64,000 nt of DNA from Streptomyces sp. Alt3 (GCF_030719215.1 NZ_CP120983.1:3534001-3598000); one strand, 5' to 3'. Numbered from the stretch's first letter, positions 38,495-47,575 are shown. Notes: a model not told the origin generated them from the letters alone. Translations and numbers: made by a program.

Positions 38495-39298
38495 TCACAC
38501 CTCCGTCAATGAGCCGTTGTCCGCACGCCGTCCGGCCGCGCGGTCCCCGAGGTGGGTCATGCGTTCGGCGACGGCCTCGGCGGTCGGCGCGGTGAGGTGT
38601 CCCGCCAGCCGCCCGTCCGCGAGGAAGAGCACCGAGTCGGCGTAGGAGGCGGCCACCGGGTCGTGGGTGACGAGGACGACGGTGCTGCCGTGCCGGCGGA
38701 CGGTCTCCCGCAACAGGCTCAGCACGTCGCGCGCGCTGCGCGTGTCCAGGGCTCCGGTCGGCTCGTCCGCGAAGATCACGGCGGGCCGGGTGACCAGGGC
38801 TCGGGCGATCGCGACGCGCTGGCGCTGTCCGCCCGACAGTTCCCCGGGGAGATGCCCGAGACGCTCGCCGAGCCCCACCTGGGTGAGGATCGCGCGGATG
38901 CCGTCCCGGTCGGCCTTGCGTCCGGCCAGCCGGAGCGGCAGCGCGGTGTTCTCCTCGACGGTCAGGGTGGGCAGCAGGTTGTACTGCTGGAAGACGAAGC
39001 CGATCCGGTCCCGCCGGAACCGGGTCAGGGCCGCCTCGCCACCACCGCCCATCTCCTCGCCGTCCACGAGGACCTGCCCCCGGTCGGGACGGTCCAGGCC
39101 CGCCGCGCACTGGAGCAGCGTGGACTTCCCGGAGCCCGAGGGACCCATGACCGCGGTGAAGCTCCCCGCGGGCAGGCTCAGGGTCACGCCGTCCAGGGCG
39201 GTCACCGAGCTGTCCCCGGTCCCGTACACCTTGCTCACCGAAACCAGCCGCAGAGCCTCCGCGGCCCGGCCCGCGGGCCGCCGTTCACGATCGCTCAT
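38495..39298 (-). CDS. ABC transporter ATP-binding protein (MacB/LolD type)
   Basis: 267 residues. Walker [13 protein letters not shown] (about 45-56), Q-loop FQQYNLLP, signature [15 protein letters not shown], Walker [13 protein letters not shown] and His switch VTHDP are intact. The D-loop GALD and the size put it in the MacB/LolD/BceA group that pairs with FtsX-type permeases. Start at ATG 39298 ([13 protein letters not shown]) with AGGG 8 bases upstream; a codon at 39304 lies on that site. Divergent from the histidine kinase gene with a 236-bp spacer containing a 12-bp palindrome. Confidence 0.93.
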   Translation of the reverse strand: MSDRERRPAGRAAEALRLVSVSKVYGTGDSSVTALDGVTLSLPAGSFTAVMGPSGSGKSTLLQCAAGLDRPDRGQVLVDGEEMGGGGEAALTRFRRDRIGFVFQQYNLLPTLTVEENTALPLRLAGRKADRDGIRAILTQVGLGERLGHLPGELSGGQRQRVAIARALVTRPAVIFADEPTGALDTRSARDVLSLLRETVRRHGSTVVLVTHDPVAASYADSVLFLADGRLAGHLTAPTAEAVAERMTHLGDRAAGRRADNGSLTEV

Positions 39299-39374
39299 GG
39301 TCATCACCCTCTGCTCGCCGGGCGCACCGTGCGCCGTGTCCACGACGCTACGGACGGGGGCGGGCGGGCACATT

Positions 39375-39386
39375 GGGCGTACGCCC
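39375..39386. promoter_or_regulatory. Palindrome GGGCGTACGCCC between the ABC and kinase genes
   Basis: Perfect 12-bp symmetry in the spacer between the divergent ABC transporter and two-component genes; candidate binding site for the NarL/LuxR-type response regulator encoded next door. Confidence 0.45.
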
Positions 39387-39522
39387 CGGACCGGAGGGTG
39401 GCGCTGGGTACACCCCGCCCGGGGGAAGGCCCCCGCGAGGCACGCGGGCCGTCCGTCGGCCGTCGACTTTCGTCGTCCCCGGTCGCGACCAACGGCCACA
39501 GCGGCGCCGGGCCCGGGGGCCC

Positions 39523-39534
39523 TACCGTGGCCGC
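39523..39534 (+). promoter_or_regulatory. TACCGT -10 box before the kinase GTG (leaderless)
   Basis: TACCGT at 39523-39528 ends 7 bases before the GTG at 39535, so transcription should begin at the start codon. No ribosome site is present, which fits. Confidence 0.5.
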
Positions 39535-41340
39535 GTGACTCGTGTGGAAACCATGACCTCTCCAGCACCGTCCCCCCGGAACACGGCGGGGAGCCCGTTC
39601 CCGGCGCTCCGGGCCGTGCCGGGACGGGCTCTTCTCACCGCCGGCATGTGGCCGGCCCGGCGCATCGTCGGCGAACCGCTGCTGAGCCTCGTACTGGCCC
39701 TGCTGGCGGCGGGAACGGGGGTCGTGGAGCACCACGGCCCGGCAGGGGCCGTCGGCATCGGGCTCGGCGCCGCGCTCCTGTCACCGCTGCGCCGGGTGCT
39801 GCCCGCGACGGTGCTGCTGGCGGCCGCCGTCGGCTGCGCCTGGCTCAGCGGCTTCGGGCCGCTCCTCGTCGTCGCGTCCTGGTCGGCCGGGCGCCGGATC
39901 GACGGGCTCGGCAGGGCGGCCGGCGTCTTCACCCTCGCCTACGGCCTCGTCCTGGGCCTGTCGGTCCTGTCGGAGATGCCGCACTTCTCGCTCTCGCTCA
40001 CCGCGTTCGCCGGACTGCTCCTGCTGATCCCGCTCGCGCTGCCCGGACTCGCGGGCCGCTACTGGTCGCAGCGCAGGACCCTGACCGAGACCCTCGACGA
40101 GTACAACGCCCAGCTCCTGCGTGAACGCGTGATGATCGCCGGGCACGCCCGGATCCGGGAGCGCCAGCGCATCGCCCAGGACATGCACGACAGCCTGGGC
40201 CACCAACTCGCGCTGATCGCCGTCCACACGGGGGCGCTGGAGGTGGACCGTGAACTGACGGGGGCCCAGCGGGAGGCCGTGGGTGTGCTGCGCGAGGCGT
40301 CGGTGGCCGCGATGCACGAACTGCGGGACGTGGTGGGCGTGCTGAGGGACGGAGTCGAGGCCCCAGGCCCGGCGGGCGCCCAGGACACAGGCGCGTACGG
40401 AGAGGAACCCGGCACGCCGGCACGCGGGGTGGCCGGCGTCGACACCCTGGTGGACGCGTCCCGCAGGGCGGGGGCGGCCGTCGAGCTGAGGCGCTCGGGG
40501 GACGTACGCACACTCGCCCCGACCACCGGTCAGGCCGCGTACCGCGTGGTCCAGGAGGGCCTGACCAACGCACACAAGCACGCCCCCGGCGCCCCGATCG
40601 TCGTCGGACTGCGCTACGAACCGGACTCGCTCGTCGTGGAGGTCGCCAACGGCCCGGCGCCGGAGCCTGCGGACGGTGTGCCGAGCGGGCGCCAGGGACT
40701 GACCGGGCTGGAGGAACGGGCCCGGCTCGTGGGCGGGATGGTGCACGTGGGCCCCACTCCGGACGGCGGCTTCCGGCTGGCGGCCGTGCTGCCGTACACC
40801 GCGCAGGGCGGCGACCCCGCGAGCGCTCCGCGCGACGGTGCCGGGACGACGTTCGTCGCTGCCACGGACGACTTTCGGGCGCAGAATCCGGCAGGCCGTC
40901 CGGGCGACAGTGATGGCGTCATCGACCGGAACGGTCTCCCGAAGGAGTTGGCCAGAGCAATGAGCAGGACCAAGAGGGGCAACGGAATAGCGATCGGCTG
41001 CGGGCTGGCGGCCCTGGCCGGCGTGGTGCTGGTGGGCGCCGTGGTCGTGGGAGGGATCTTCCTCATGCGCGAGGCGGACAAGGGCATGATCGAGCCCTCG
41101 CAGTACGAAGCGGTGAAGATCGGTCAGTCCGAGGCGGAGGTGCGCGCCCAGCTCCCGAGCGGCGATTCCCTCCTGCGTCCCGGATCACTCGCGGGCGCGC
41201 CGGCCGAACCGGAGGGTTCGACCTGTCTCGTCCTCCTCTCCACGGAGTTGGGGAGCAGTTTGGATACCGAACCGGTGTTCCGGTTCTGCTTCAAGGACGG
41301 CAGACTGATCGAGAAGAAGACCTTCGAGGTCGAGAGCTGA
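39535..41340 (+). CDS. Sensor histidine kinase with a C-terminal membrane-anchored domain
   Basis: 601 residues. N-terminal block of about six membrane helices (about 35-175), HisKA_3 dimerisation helix [20 protein letters not shown] with phospho-His H218, then HATPase_c (about 320-420: [35 protein letters not shown]). Unusual: after the kinase ends at about 425 a linker and then a second part follow: a single membrane helix near 482-510 ([21 protein letters not shown]) and an 80-residue extracellular domain beginning [20 protein letters not shown], with two Cys (STCLVLL, FRFCFKD) as in SmpA/BLIP-like folds. An internal ATG at 40960 preceded by AAGGAG could also yield this part alone. Co-oriented response regulator follows 95 bases later. 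Confidence 0.87.
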   Translation: MTRVETMTSPAPSPRNTAGSPFPALRAVPGRALLTAGMWPARRIVGEPLLSLVLALLAAGTGVVEHHGPAGAVGIGLGAALLSPLRRVLPATVLLAAAVGCAWLSGFGPLLVVASWSAGRRIDGLGRAAGVFTLAYGLVLGLSVLSEMPHFSLSLTAFAGLLLLIPLALPGLAGRYWSQRRTLTETLDEYNAQLLRERVMIAGHARIRERQRIAQDMHDSLGHQLALIAVHTGALEVDRELTGAQREAVGVLREASVAAMHELRDVVGVLRDGVEAPGPAGAQDTGAYGEEPGTPARGVAGVDTLVDASRRAGAAVELRRSGDVRTLAPTTGQAAYRVVQEGLTNAHKHAPGAPIVVGLRYEPDSLVVEVANGPAPEPADGVPSGRQGLTGLEERARLVGGMVHVGPTPDGGFRLAAVLPYTAQGGDPASAPRDGAGTTFVAATDDFRAQNPAGRPGDSDGVIDRNGLPKELARAMSRTKRGNGIAIGCGLAALAGVVLVGAVVVGGIFLMREADKGMIEPSQYEAVKIGQSEAEVRAQLPSGDSLLRPGSLAGAPAEPEGSTCLVLLSTELGSSLDTEPVFRFCFKDGRLIEKKTFEVES

Positions 41341-41435
41341 GGGGCCGGGCCCCTCGGTGTCCGGCGCGTCGGCCGGATCGAGGATGATGACGGGGTGCCC
41401 GCAGGTATGACCGCTCAGGACCGTGCAGGAGAGTC

Positions 41436-42089
41436 GTGATCAGGGTTCTTGTCACGGATGACGAGCCGCTCATTCGGGCGGGCATCAGGATGATCCTCTC
41501 CTCGGCCGACGACATGGAGGTCGTCGCGGAGGCTGCGAACGGCCGCGAGGCGGTCGACATCGCACGGTCGCAACGCGTGGACGTGGCGCTGCTCGACATC
41601 CAGATGCCGGTCATGGACGGTCTGACGGCCCTGGGCGAGCTGCGCCGGTCCGCCCCCGAGGTGCGGGTGCTGATCCTGACGACGTTCGGGGAGAGGCAGA
41701 ACGTCCTGCGGGCTCTGGGGTCGGGGAGCGCGGGCTTCCTGCTGAAGGACTCGGCACCCGCGGAACTCATGCGGGCGGTGCGGGCGGCGGCGGCCGGAGA
41801 GGCCTACCTGTCGCCCGGCGCCACCCGGCACGTCGTCGACTCCCTGGCGTCCGGGGGTGCCGCGGACCGTGCCGAGCGGGCGCGCCGGAGGCTGGAGAAG
41901 CTGACCGAGCGCGAACGGGACGTCCTGGCCCTGCTGGGTGAGGGCCTGTCCAACGCGGACGCCGGGCAGCGGATCCACATGAGCGAGGCCACGGTCAAGA
42001 CCTACGTCAGCCGCATCCTCGCCAAGCTGGGGTGCGACAACCGGGTGCAGGCCGCCCTGCTGGCCCGGGACGCGGGCCTCGGCGCCTGA
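41436..42089 (+). CDS. NarL/LuxR-family response regulator
   Basis: 217 residues, GTG start. Receiver domain: DDEPLIRAG with acidic pocket, phospho-acceptor Asp54 in VALLDIQMPVMDG, conserved Thr/Lys (LILTTFGE, FLLKDSAPAELM). C-terminal LuxR HTH: LTERERDVLALLGEGLSNADAGQRIHMSEATVKTYVSRILAKLG in two parts (about 150-205). Partner of the preceding kinase; probable target is the divergent ABC transporter as in BceRS/VraSR-like modules (inference). Confidence 0.93.
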   Translation: MIRVLVTDDEPLIRAGIRMILSSADDMEVVAEAANGREAVDIARSQRVDVALLDIQMPVMDGLTALGELRRSAPEVRVLILTTFGERQNVLRALGSGSAGFLLKDSAPAELMRAVRAAAAGEAYLSPGATRHVVDSLASGGAADRAERARRRLEKLTERERDVLALLGEGLSNADAGQRIHMSEATVKTYVSRILAKLGCDNRVQAALLARDAGLGA

Positions 42090-42151
42090 CGCCGGCGGAC
42101 CGCACCGCCTCCGTACCGCCGACGCCCCGTCAACTGCCCGCCTCCGCCTCG

Positions 42152-42646
42152 TCAGCGCTCCGGGAACGCCTCCCCGCACGCGCTGCAGAACTTCGGCGCC
42201 CGGTCCGCCGACAGCCGCCCGCACTCCGGGCACACCAGGTCGAGCATGCAGGGCGCCTCGCCGCCCTCGTACGCGGGAGCGCGCACGGCCGGCCCGACCG
42301 CGAGCCCCGGGCGACGGCGGTGCACGGTGAGATACGTCAGCCCCTCGGGCCCCGCCTCCAGGGAGCGGCGCGAGGTGCGCGGCAGCCAGGTCACCGCTGT
42401 CGGGACGAGGTTCAGGGTGCCACCGGCTCCCGTGCGCAGGCTGCCCGTGCCCGCGAGGACGACGAGGAGCACGTCCAGGACGTCCTCCTGGTGCTCAGCG
42501 ACCCCCGCGCCCGGCGGCAGTTTGACCACATTGGCGTCCAACTCCCGCCCTTGTTCGGCGAGTCGCCAGAGCGCGCCGCGCTCACCGGTTGCGGCAGAGG
42601 CGAGTACTTCGTCCAGTACCGCCAGCACCTGCGGGGTGGCGTTCAC
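42152..42646 (-). CDS. Cupin-like protein with C-terminal zinc ribbon
   Basis: 164 residues, GTG start with GGAGG 8 bases upstream. First 100 residues form a small beta-barrel (cupin-like): ANVVKLPPGAGVAEHQEDVLDVLLVVLAGTG with a His-x-x-Asp pattern, and SLEAGPEGLTYLTVHRRR. The last 30 residues carry CPECGRLSADRAPKFCSACG, a four-Cys zinc ribbon. Coupled to the 51-residue gene upstream by a GTGA overlap. No reaction known; the His/Glu positions could bind a metal. Cytoplasmic. Confidence 0.8.
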   Translation of the reverse strand: MNATPQVLAVLDEVLASAATGERGALWRLAEQGRELDANVVKLPPGAGVAEHQEDVLDVLLVVLAGTGSLRTGAGGTLNLVPTAVTWLPRTSRRSLEAGPEGLTYLTVHRRRPGLAVGPAVRAPAYEGGEAPCMLDLVCPECGRLSADRAPKFCSACGEAFPER

Positions 42647-42798
42647 GCCGCGGCCTCCTCGTCGTCGCGCTCGCGGGCCTCGTGGACCTGGCCCAAGTCG
42701 TTCTCCGCCCGGTGCTTCACTGCGGGCAGGAGGCCGCTCCGGCCGTGCCCGGGCTCCGTCAGCTCGTCGTCCACGCGCACCGCGGTGCGGATTGCCAT
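42643..42798 (-). CDS. 51-residue hydrophilic protein upstream of the cupin gene
   Basis: 51 codons. ATG at 42798 with GGAGG 8 bases upstream, and a stop that overlaps the start of the cupin/zinc-ribbon gene, which together support a real two-gene operon. The product (MAIRTAVRVDDELTEPGHGR then LLPAVKHRAENDLGQVHEA) is charged, likely helical at its C-terminal half, ending DDEEAAA. No known domain. An in-frame reading 47 codons longer lacks a ribosome site. Confidence 0.66.
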   Translation of the reverse strand: MAIRTAVRVDDELTEPGHGRSGLLPAVKHRAENDLGQVHEARERDDEEAAA

Positions 42799-42911
42799 GA
42801 GCCTTCTGCCTCCGGTCCTGCCTGTGGGTGGCCGACGCACCTCGAAGTACGCGCTTACCGGGGGAGAGTAACTCTTCACGGGTTCGTGGGGCGGAGGGCG
42901 CCCGTCCGGGG

Positions 42912-42987
42912 CGGCACGTCCCCGTGCCGTGAAACCCACAGGTCAAGAGGTTGCGGGCCGGACGGAGGGCCTCCGTAAGTGGAGGCC
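42912..42987. repeat. Two hairpins in the spacer of divergent genes 42798/43045
   Basis: CGGCACG-TCCC-CGTGCCG (42912-42929) and GGCCTCC-GTAAGT-GGAGGCC (42968-42987), each with perfect 7-base arms. They lie between two divergent starts, so they may be operators or 5-prime leader structures rather than terminators. Confidence 0.5.
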
Positions 42988-43032
42988 TGCACCCTCCGGC
43001 CCGAATCCCCCGAACGGGCCCGGCCGCCGCTG

Positions 43033-43044
43033 TACTCTCGCCCC
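43033..43044 (+). promoter_or_regulatory. TACTCT -10 box before the membrane protein gene (leaderless)
   Basis: TACTCT at 43033-43038 ends 7 bases before the ATG at 43045; the predicted transcription start falls on the ATG. Confidence 0.55.
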
Positions 43045-43626
43045 ATGATCCAGCCGACGCCCTCGACAGCCCCGGTCCCGGACGCCGAGTGCGCCGCGCT
43101 CACCCGGACCCTGCGCCGCCGGGGCACCGTCGTCCTCTCGGTGTTCGCCCTCGTCTGGACCTTCGCCGGGGCGTCGGGTCTCGCCTCGCCGGGCGCCGCA
43201 CTGGCCGTCGAGATCCTCGCGGTGCCGGTCACCGCGGTGGCGATCCTCCTCGCCTACCGCAAGGGCGCCGCCCCGTCGCCCCGCATGGTCGACCTGCCCG
43301 GGAACTGGGCGCGTTCGGTCGGCATCGTCAACGTCGTCGAACTCGCGGCGATCTTCGCGGTGATCGCCGCGTCCAACGCGTCGGGCCACCCCGGGTTCAT
43401 CCCGCCGTGCATCGCGCTGGTGGTCGGTCTGCACTTCATCCCGCTCGCCCGTCTCTACGACCAGTGGCAGTACAAGGGCACGGCCGCTGTGCTCAGCGCC
43501 GTCGCCGTCCTCGGCCTCGCGCTCATCGCGGCCGGACTCCCGGACGTGAGCGTGCGCGCCGTGGTGGGCCTGGCCTCCGCGGTGACGCTGTGGGCGTCCG
43601 CCTACCACGTCGCCGTCAGGGGCTGA
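43045..43626 (+). CDS. Five-helix membrane protein of unknown function
   Basis: 193 residues, ATG at 43045 placed by the -10 box 7 bases upstream. After a short polar N-terminus there are about six hydrophobic segments: [93 protein letters not shown] and a last short one. The [18 protein letters not shown] segment is a recognisable feature of a small actinobacterial family of unassigned function. Lies 143 bases upstream of nadE on the same strand, but nadE has its own -10 box. Confidence 0.8.
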   Translation: MIQPTPSTAPVPDAECAALTRTLRRRGTVVLSVFALVWTFAGASGLASPGAALAVEILAVPVTAVAILLAYRKGAAPSPRMVDLPGNWARSVGIVNVVELAAIFAVIAASNASGHPGFIPPCIALVVGLHFIPLARLYDQWQYKGTAAVLSAVAVLGLALIAAGLPDVSVRAVVGLASAVTLWASAYHVAVRG

Positions 43627-43722
43627 CGGCCACGCGCGGCGGGCACCCGCTGCCCACACGGTCCTCCGGTCGGGCGCGCTCCGGGGCCCGCCGCCGCCCG
43701 GTCCCGGCCGGAAGCCGCTGGG

Positions 43723-43768
43723 TAGGGTGGGCGCGACAGCCCATCGTGAACCGGAACGAGGAACTGAC
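43723..43768 (+). promoter_or_regulatory. Probable nadE promoter (-10 TAGGGT) and ribosome site
   Basis: TAGGGT at 43723-43728 fits the TAGNNT -10 consensus of vegetative Streptomyces promoters. A 35-base leader with GAGGAA 6 bases before the GTG follows. Confidence 0.5.
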
Positions 43769-44599
43769 GTGAGCGAGTCGGCGGCCATCGCCCTGCAGCA
43801 GGAGATCGCCCGCGAGCTCGAGGTCGCGGAGACCTTCGAGGCCGAGAAGGAGATCGAACGCCGTGTGGCGTTCCTGACCGAGCGGCTGACCTCCACCGGC
43901 CTGCGCTCCCTGGTCCTCGGCATCAGCGGGGGCGTGGACTCCACCACCGCCGGCCGGCTGTGCCAGCTCGCCGTCGAGCGCGCCCGGGCCGCGGGCCACG
44001 AGGCGCGGTTCCACGCGATGCGGCTGCCCTACGGGGTCCAGGCCGACGAGCACGACGCCCAGCTCGCGCTCTCCTTCATCCGCGCCGACCACGTGCTGAC
44101 CGTGGACATCAAGCCCGCGACCGACGCCATGCAGGAGTCGCTGCTCACCGGCGACGTGGCCTTCCGCGACCCGCACCACCAGGACTTCGTGCTCGGCAAC
44201 GTCAAGGCCAGGCAGCGCATGATCGCCCAGTACGCGGTGGCCGGCGCGCACAACGGCCTCGTCGTCGGCACGGACCACGCGGCCGAGGCGGTCTCCGGCT
44301 TCTTCACGAAGTTCGGCGACGGCGCCGCCGACCTGGTCCCGCTGACCGGGCTCACGAAGCGCCGCGTGCGGGCGGTCGCCGAGACGCTCGGCGCACCCGC
44401 CGAACTGGTCGGTAAGGTGCCGACGGCCGACCTGGAGACCCTCGCCCCGGGCAAGGCGGACGAGCACGCGCTCGGCGTCACCTACGACGCGATCGACGAC
44501 TTCCTGGAGGGGAAGCCGGTGGACGAGCAGACCTTCGGGACGATCGTCGGCCGCTACCGCCTCACCGACCACAAGCGCCGGCTGCCCATCGCCCCGTGA
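43769..44599 (+). CDS. nadE: NH3-dependent NAD(+) synthetase
   Basis: 276 residues, GTG start. ATP-pyrophosphatase P-loop SGGVDS at 53-58, adenylation loop segments ([75 protein letters not shown]) and C-terminal [15 protein letters not shown]. Amidates nicotinate adenine dinucleotide with free ammonia to give NAD. The short form lacks the glutaminase domain. The 276-residue length equals E. coli NadE. Cytoplasmic homodimer. Own promoter; followed by the iminopeptidase gene 99 bases later. Confidence 0.94.
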   Translation: MSESAAIALQQEIARELEVAETFEAEKEIERRVAFLTERLTSTGLRSLVLGISGGVDSTTAGRLCQLAVERARAAGHEARFHAMRLPYGVQADEHDAQLALSFIRADHVLTVDIKPATDAMQESLLTGDVAFRDPHHQDFVLGNVKARQRMIAQYAVAGAHNGLVVGTDHAAEAVSGFFTKFGDGAADLVPLTGLTKRRVRAVAETLGAPAELVGKVPTADLETLAPGKADEHALGVTYDAIDDFLEGKPVDEQTFGTIVGRYRLTDHKRRLPIAP

Positions 44600-44698
44600 C
44601 GCATGGGGCGGCGTCGGGTCGGCCGGTCCGACCCGCGCGGACGGGAACAGCGCACCACGCATGAGGGGTCGGTTCGCCGGCCGAGGGGGACCGCGGCA

Positions 44699-45673
44699 AT
44701 GGACAGGCAGCCCGACGAGAAGTACCCGCCGGCCGAGCCCTACGACCAGGGGATGCTGGACGTAGGCGACGGCAACCTCGTCCACTGGGAGGTCTGCGGC
44801 AATCCGGCCGGCAAGCCCGCCCTGGTCGTGCACGGCGGGCCCGGCTCGGGATGCGGCACCCGCCCCCGGCAGTACTTCGACCCGGACCTCTACCGCGTCG
44901 TGCTCTTCGACCAGCGCAACTGCGGCCGCTCCACCCCGCACGCGAGCGACCCCGCCACCGACCTGCGGCACAACACGACGGCGCATCTGGTCGCGGACAT
45001 GGAGCTCCTGCGCGAGCACCTCGGCATCGAGAAGTGGCTCCTGCACGGGTGGTCGTGGGGGTCCACGCTCCTCCTGGCGTACGCCGAACAGCACCCGGAG
45101 CGGGTCTCGGAGATCGTGATCTCCGCCGTGACGACGACCCGGCGCAGCGAGATCGACTGGCTGTACCGCGGGGCGGGGCAGATCTTCCCCGAGGCCTGGG
45201 ACCTGTTCCGGGCGGGCGTCCCGGAGGCCGACGGCCCCGGTGACCTGGTCGCCGCGTACGCACGGCGGACGGAGAGCCCCGACCCCGGGGTGCGGGCGAG
45301 GGCGACGGCCGACTGGTGCGCCTGGGAGGACGCGGTGCTCTCCATGGAGGCGCACACCGGTCCGCCCCCGTACGGTGGCCGGCCCGGCCGCGACCGGCTG
45401 GCGTTCGTCCGGATCTGTGCGCACTACTTCGCGCACGCCGCGTGGCTGGAGGAAGGGCGGCTGATCCGGGACGCGGGCCGTCTCGCGGGGATCCCCGGCG
45501 TCCTGGTGCACGGCCGCTTCGACCTGGGAGGACCGCTGACCACGGCCTGGGAACTGGCGAAGGCCTGGCCGGACGCCGAGCTGACGGTGATCGACGCCGC
45601 GGGCCACCTGGGCGGCCCGGCGACCTCCCGGGTGGTCCTGGCCGCGCTGGACCGGTTCGCGCGGCGCGTATGA
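44699..45673 (+). CDS. pip: Proline iminopeptidase (S33 family)
   Basis: 324 residues. S33 motif set: HGGPGSGC at 45-52 (oxyanion), DQRNCGRSTPHA (71-82), nucleophile elbow GWSWGS with Ser119, acid in HGRFDLGG near 271 and His in DAAGHLGG near 301. Removes N-terminal Pro from peptides in the cytoplasm. The ATG at 44699 has GGGGGA 8 bases upstream; the frame is open for 32 more codons but without conservation. Closely followed by an aldo/keto reductase. Confidence 0.92.
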   Translation: MDRQPDEKYPPAEPYDQGMLDVGDGNLVHWEVCGNPAGKPALVVHGGPGSGCGTRPRQYFDPDLYRVVLFDQRNCGRSTPHASDPATDLRHNTTAHLVADMELLREHLGIEKWLLHGWSWGSTLLLAYAEQHPERVSEIVISAVTTTRRSEIDWLYRGAGQIFPEAWDLFRAGVPEADGPGDLVAAYARRTESPDPGVRARATADWCAWEDAVLSMEAHTGPPPYGGRPGRDRLAFVRICAHYFAHAAWLEEGRLIRDAGRLAGIPGVLVHGRFDLGGPLTTAWELAKAWPDAELTVIDAAGHLGGPATSRVVLAALDRFARRV

Positions 45674-45719
45674 GATCGACGCTTGCCTGGAGCACACTCG
45701 AAGGAGTTGGGTTGGCCCC

Positions 45720-46715
45720 ATGAAGTACACGCAGCTCGGACGCACCGGACTCAAGGTCAGCCGCCTCGTTCTGGGGACGATGAACTTCGGCCCCCAGACC
45801 AACGAGAGCGACAGCCACGCGCTCATGGACGCCGCCCTGGAGGCGGGCGTCAACTTCTTCGACACCGCGAACGTCTACGGCTGGGGCGAGAACAAGGGCC
45901 GCACCGAGGAGATCCTCGGCACCTGGTTCGCCCAGGGCGGCGACCGCCGCGACAAGGTCGTCCTCGCCACCAAGGTCTACGGCAACATGGGTGCCGACGG
46001 CGAGGCATGGCCCAACCACGACAAGCTGTCCGCCCTGAACATCCGCAGGGCCGTCGACGCCAGCCTCAAGCGGCTGCAGACGGACCACATCGACCTGTAC
46101 CAGTTCCACCACGTCGACCGGGACACCCCGATCGACGAGATCTGGCAGGCCATCGACGTACTGATCCAGCAGGGAAAGATCCTCTACGCGGGCTCGTCCA
46201 ACTTCTCGGGCTACAAGATCGCCCAGGCCAACGAGCGGGCCGCCCGGCGCGGCAGCTACGGCCTCGTGAGCGAGCAGTGCATCTACAACCTGATGGAGCG
46301 CGGGGCCGAGATGGAGGTCATCCCGGCCGCCCAGGAGTACGGCCTCGGCGTCATCCCGTGGTCCCCGCTGCACGGCGGGCTGCTCGGCGGCGCGATCCGC
46401 AAGGAGCGCGAGGGCAGCGGCGCCCGGTCCACCTCCGGCCGGTCCGGCGACGCGCTGGCCGACCCGAAGGTGCGGGCGCAGATCCAGGCGTACGAGGACC
46501 TGCTGGAGAAGCACGGCCTGGAGCCCGGCGAGGCGGGCCTGGCCTGGCTGCTGACGCGGCCGGGCGTCACGGGCCCGATCTCCGGCCCGCGCACCCAGGA
46601 GCAGCTCGACTCGGCGCTGCGCGCGGTGGAGCTGGAGCTGTCCGACGAGGTGCTGAAGGCGCTGGACGAGATCTTCCCCGGCCCGGGCCCGTCGCCGGAG
46701 AACTTCGCCTGGTAG
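45720..46715 (+). CDS. Aldo/keto reductase (second)
   Basis: 331 residues, ATG start behind GGAGTTGGG. AKR barrel: LGRTGLKVSRLVLGTMNFG, DTANVYGWGENKGRTEEIL with active-site Asp/Tyr (about 51-69), Lys in LATKVYGNMG and His in YQFHHVDRDTP; GPRTQEQLDSALRA for NADPH binding. Same general group as the enzyme at 32035-33063 (about 340 residues) but not closely similar along the barrel, so they are separate family members. Ends at a very strong hairpin. Confidence 0.92.
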   Translation: MKYTQLGRTGLKVSRLVLGTMNFGPQTNESDSHALMDAALEAGVNFFDTANVYGWGENKGRTEEILGTWFAQGGDRRDKVVLATKVYGNMGADGEAWPNHDKLSALNIRRAVDASLKRLQTDHIDLYQFHHVDRDTPIDEIWQAIDVLIQQGKILYAGSSNFSGYKIAQANERAARRGSYGLVSEQCIYNLMERGAEMEVIPAAQEYGLGVIPWSPLHGGLLGGAIRKEREGSGARSTSGRSGDALADPKVRAQIQAYEDLLEKHGLEPGEAGLAWLLTRPGVTGPISGPRTQEQLDSALRAVELELSDEVLKALDEIFPGPGPSPENFAW

Positions 46716-46732
46716 GAACGGCAGGGCCGTGT

Positions 46733-46775
46733 GCGGCCTCCGCCCCGGGGTTCAGCCCCCGAGGGCGGAGGCCGC
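46733..46775. terminator. Very strong hairpin (13 + 5 bp stem)
   Basis: Outer perfect 13-bp stem (GCGGCCTCCGCCC with its complement) continues into an inner CGGGG/CCCCG stem with one bulged A and a 6-base loop. It starts 17 bases after the reductase stop and overlaps the last seven codons of the tiny leftward gene. It should stop transcription from both sides. Confidence 0.8.
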
Positions 46776-46841
46776 CGCCACGACGACGAACATCAGAACG
46801 AGCACGGCGGCCATGATGCGGTTTCTGGTCTTGGGATCCAC
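46752..46841 (-). CDS. 29-residue single-span membrane peptide
   Basis: GTG-initiated frame of 29 codons: DPKTRNRIMAAVLVLMFVV then a short Ala-rich end. Five charged or polar N-terminal residues followed by one helix of about 20 hydrophobic residues is the layout of a tail- or N-anchored micro-protein. I believe near-identical short peptides occur in other Streptomyces, but cannot check. Ribosome site is weak, and the 3-prime end is inside a strong hairpin, which leaves some doubt. It lies 22 bases downstream of the thpR stop and could be its operon partner. Confidence 0.55.
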   Translation of the reverse strand: MDPKTRNRIMAAVLVLMFVVVAAASALGG

Positions 46842-46863
46842 CCGACGAGCGTAACCGGCCCGC

Positions 46864-47445
46864 TCACCGGCCCAGCGGCCAGGCCCGCACCACCTCGTAC
46901 CTCGGCTGCTCCCCCGGCACCCCGTCCACCGGCAGATCGCTGCGTACGAGACCGATCTCTCCGGCCTCCCACCAGATGCCCTCGAAGCCCTCCAGAGCGG
47001 CCGTGTACGGGCTCAGGTCGGCCTGGGCCCTGCTGCGGGCAAGGGTGAGGTGCGGGGTGTGGCGGCGGTGCTCCTCCATGGGGATCCCCGACTTGCGCGC
47101 GGCGGCGGAGGCCCGCTGCGCCAGCAGCCGCAGGGTGCCGAGGCCGCCCTCCGCCCCCGCCCACAGCGCGCGCCCGTCGAACCGGCCGCCGCCGCGGATG
47201 CGGAGGGGGAAGGGCTCGGTGCGGCGCGCGGCCCGCGCCAGTCGCGTGCACAGCTCGGGCATCAGCTCCTCGTCGACGTTTCCGAGGAAGGCCAGCGTGT
47301 AGTGCCAGCCCGCACGCGCGGTCCAGCGGAGGTCCGCGGCTCCGGGCAACCGGTGCAGCGGGGCGACGGCCCCGGCGAGCTCGTCCGCCGCGGGGCCGGG
47401 CGGCAGGACGGCGGCGAAGAGTCTCTGACTGCGCGTGCTGCTCAT
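46864..47445 (-). CDS. thpR: RNA 2',3'-cyclic phosphodiesterase (2H family)
   Basis: 193 residues with the two HxT motifs of 2H phosphoesterases: H48-Y-T50 in GWHYTLAFLGNV and H132-L-T134 in RHTPHLTLARS, spaced as in LigT/ThpR. N-terminal QRLFAAVLPPGPAADEL is also typical. Hydrolyses 2',3'-cyclic phosphates of RNA or related small molecules in the cytoplasm; the in vivo role is not settled. Single gene, ATG at 47445; the small membrane peptide follows. Confidence 0.92.
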   Translation of the reverse strand: MSSTRSQRLFAAVLPPGPAADELAGAVAPLHRLPGAADLRWTARAGWHYTLAFLGNVDEELMPELCTRLARAARRTEPFPLRIRGGGRFDGRALWAGAEGGLGTLRLLAQRASAAARKSGIPMEEHRRHTPHLTLARSRAQADLSPYTAALEGFEGIWWEAGEIGLVRSDLPVDGVPGEQPRYEVVRAWPLGR

Positions 47446-47547
47446 GCGGTGAGTGTCCCAGCGTCCCCACGTGTCGGGGGGGGCGGGCGGGCCTGTCGTC
47501 GTCCGTTCCCCCGCGACCGGTACGGGAAGCCGCGAACGGTACGGGAA

Positions 47548-47575
47548 CGCCGCCCCCTCCGGCAGGGAGGCGGCG
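47548..47575 (-). terminator. Hairpin terminator of the MFS gene
   Basis: Stem CGCCGCC+CCCT paired with AGGG+GGCGGCG (one bulged A), loop CCGGC, 18 bases beyond the MFS stop at 47593. Confidence 0.72.
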
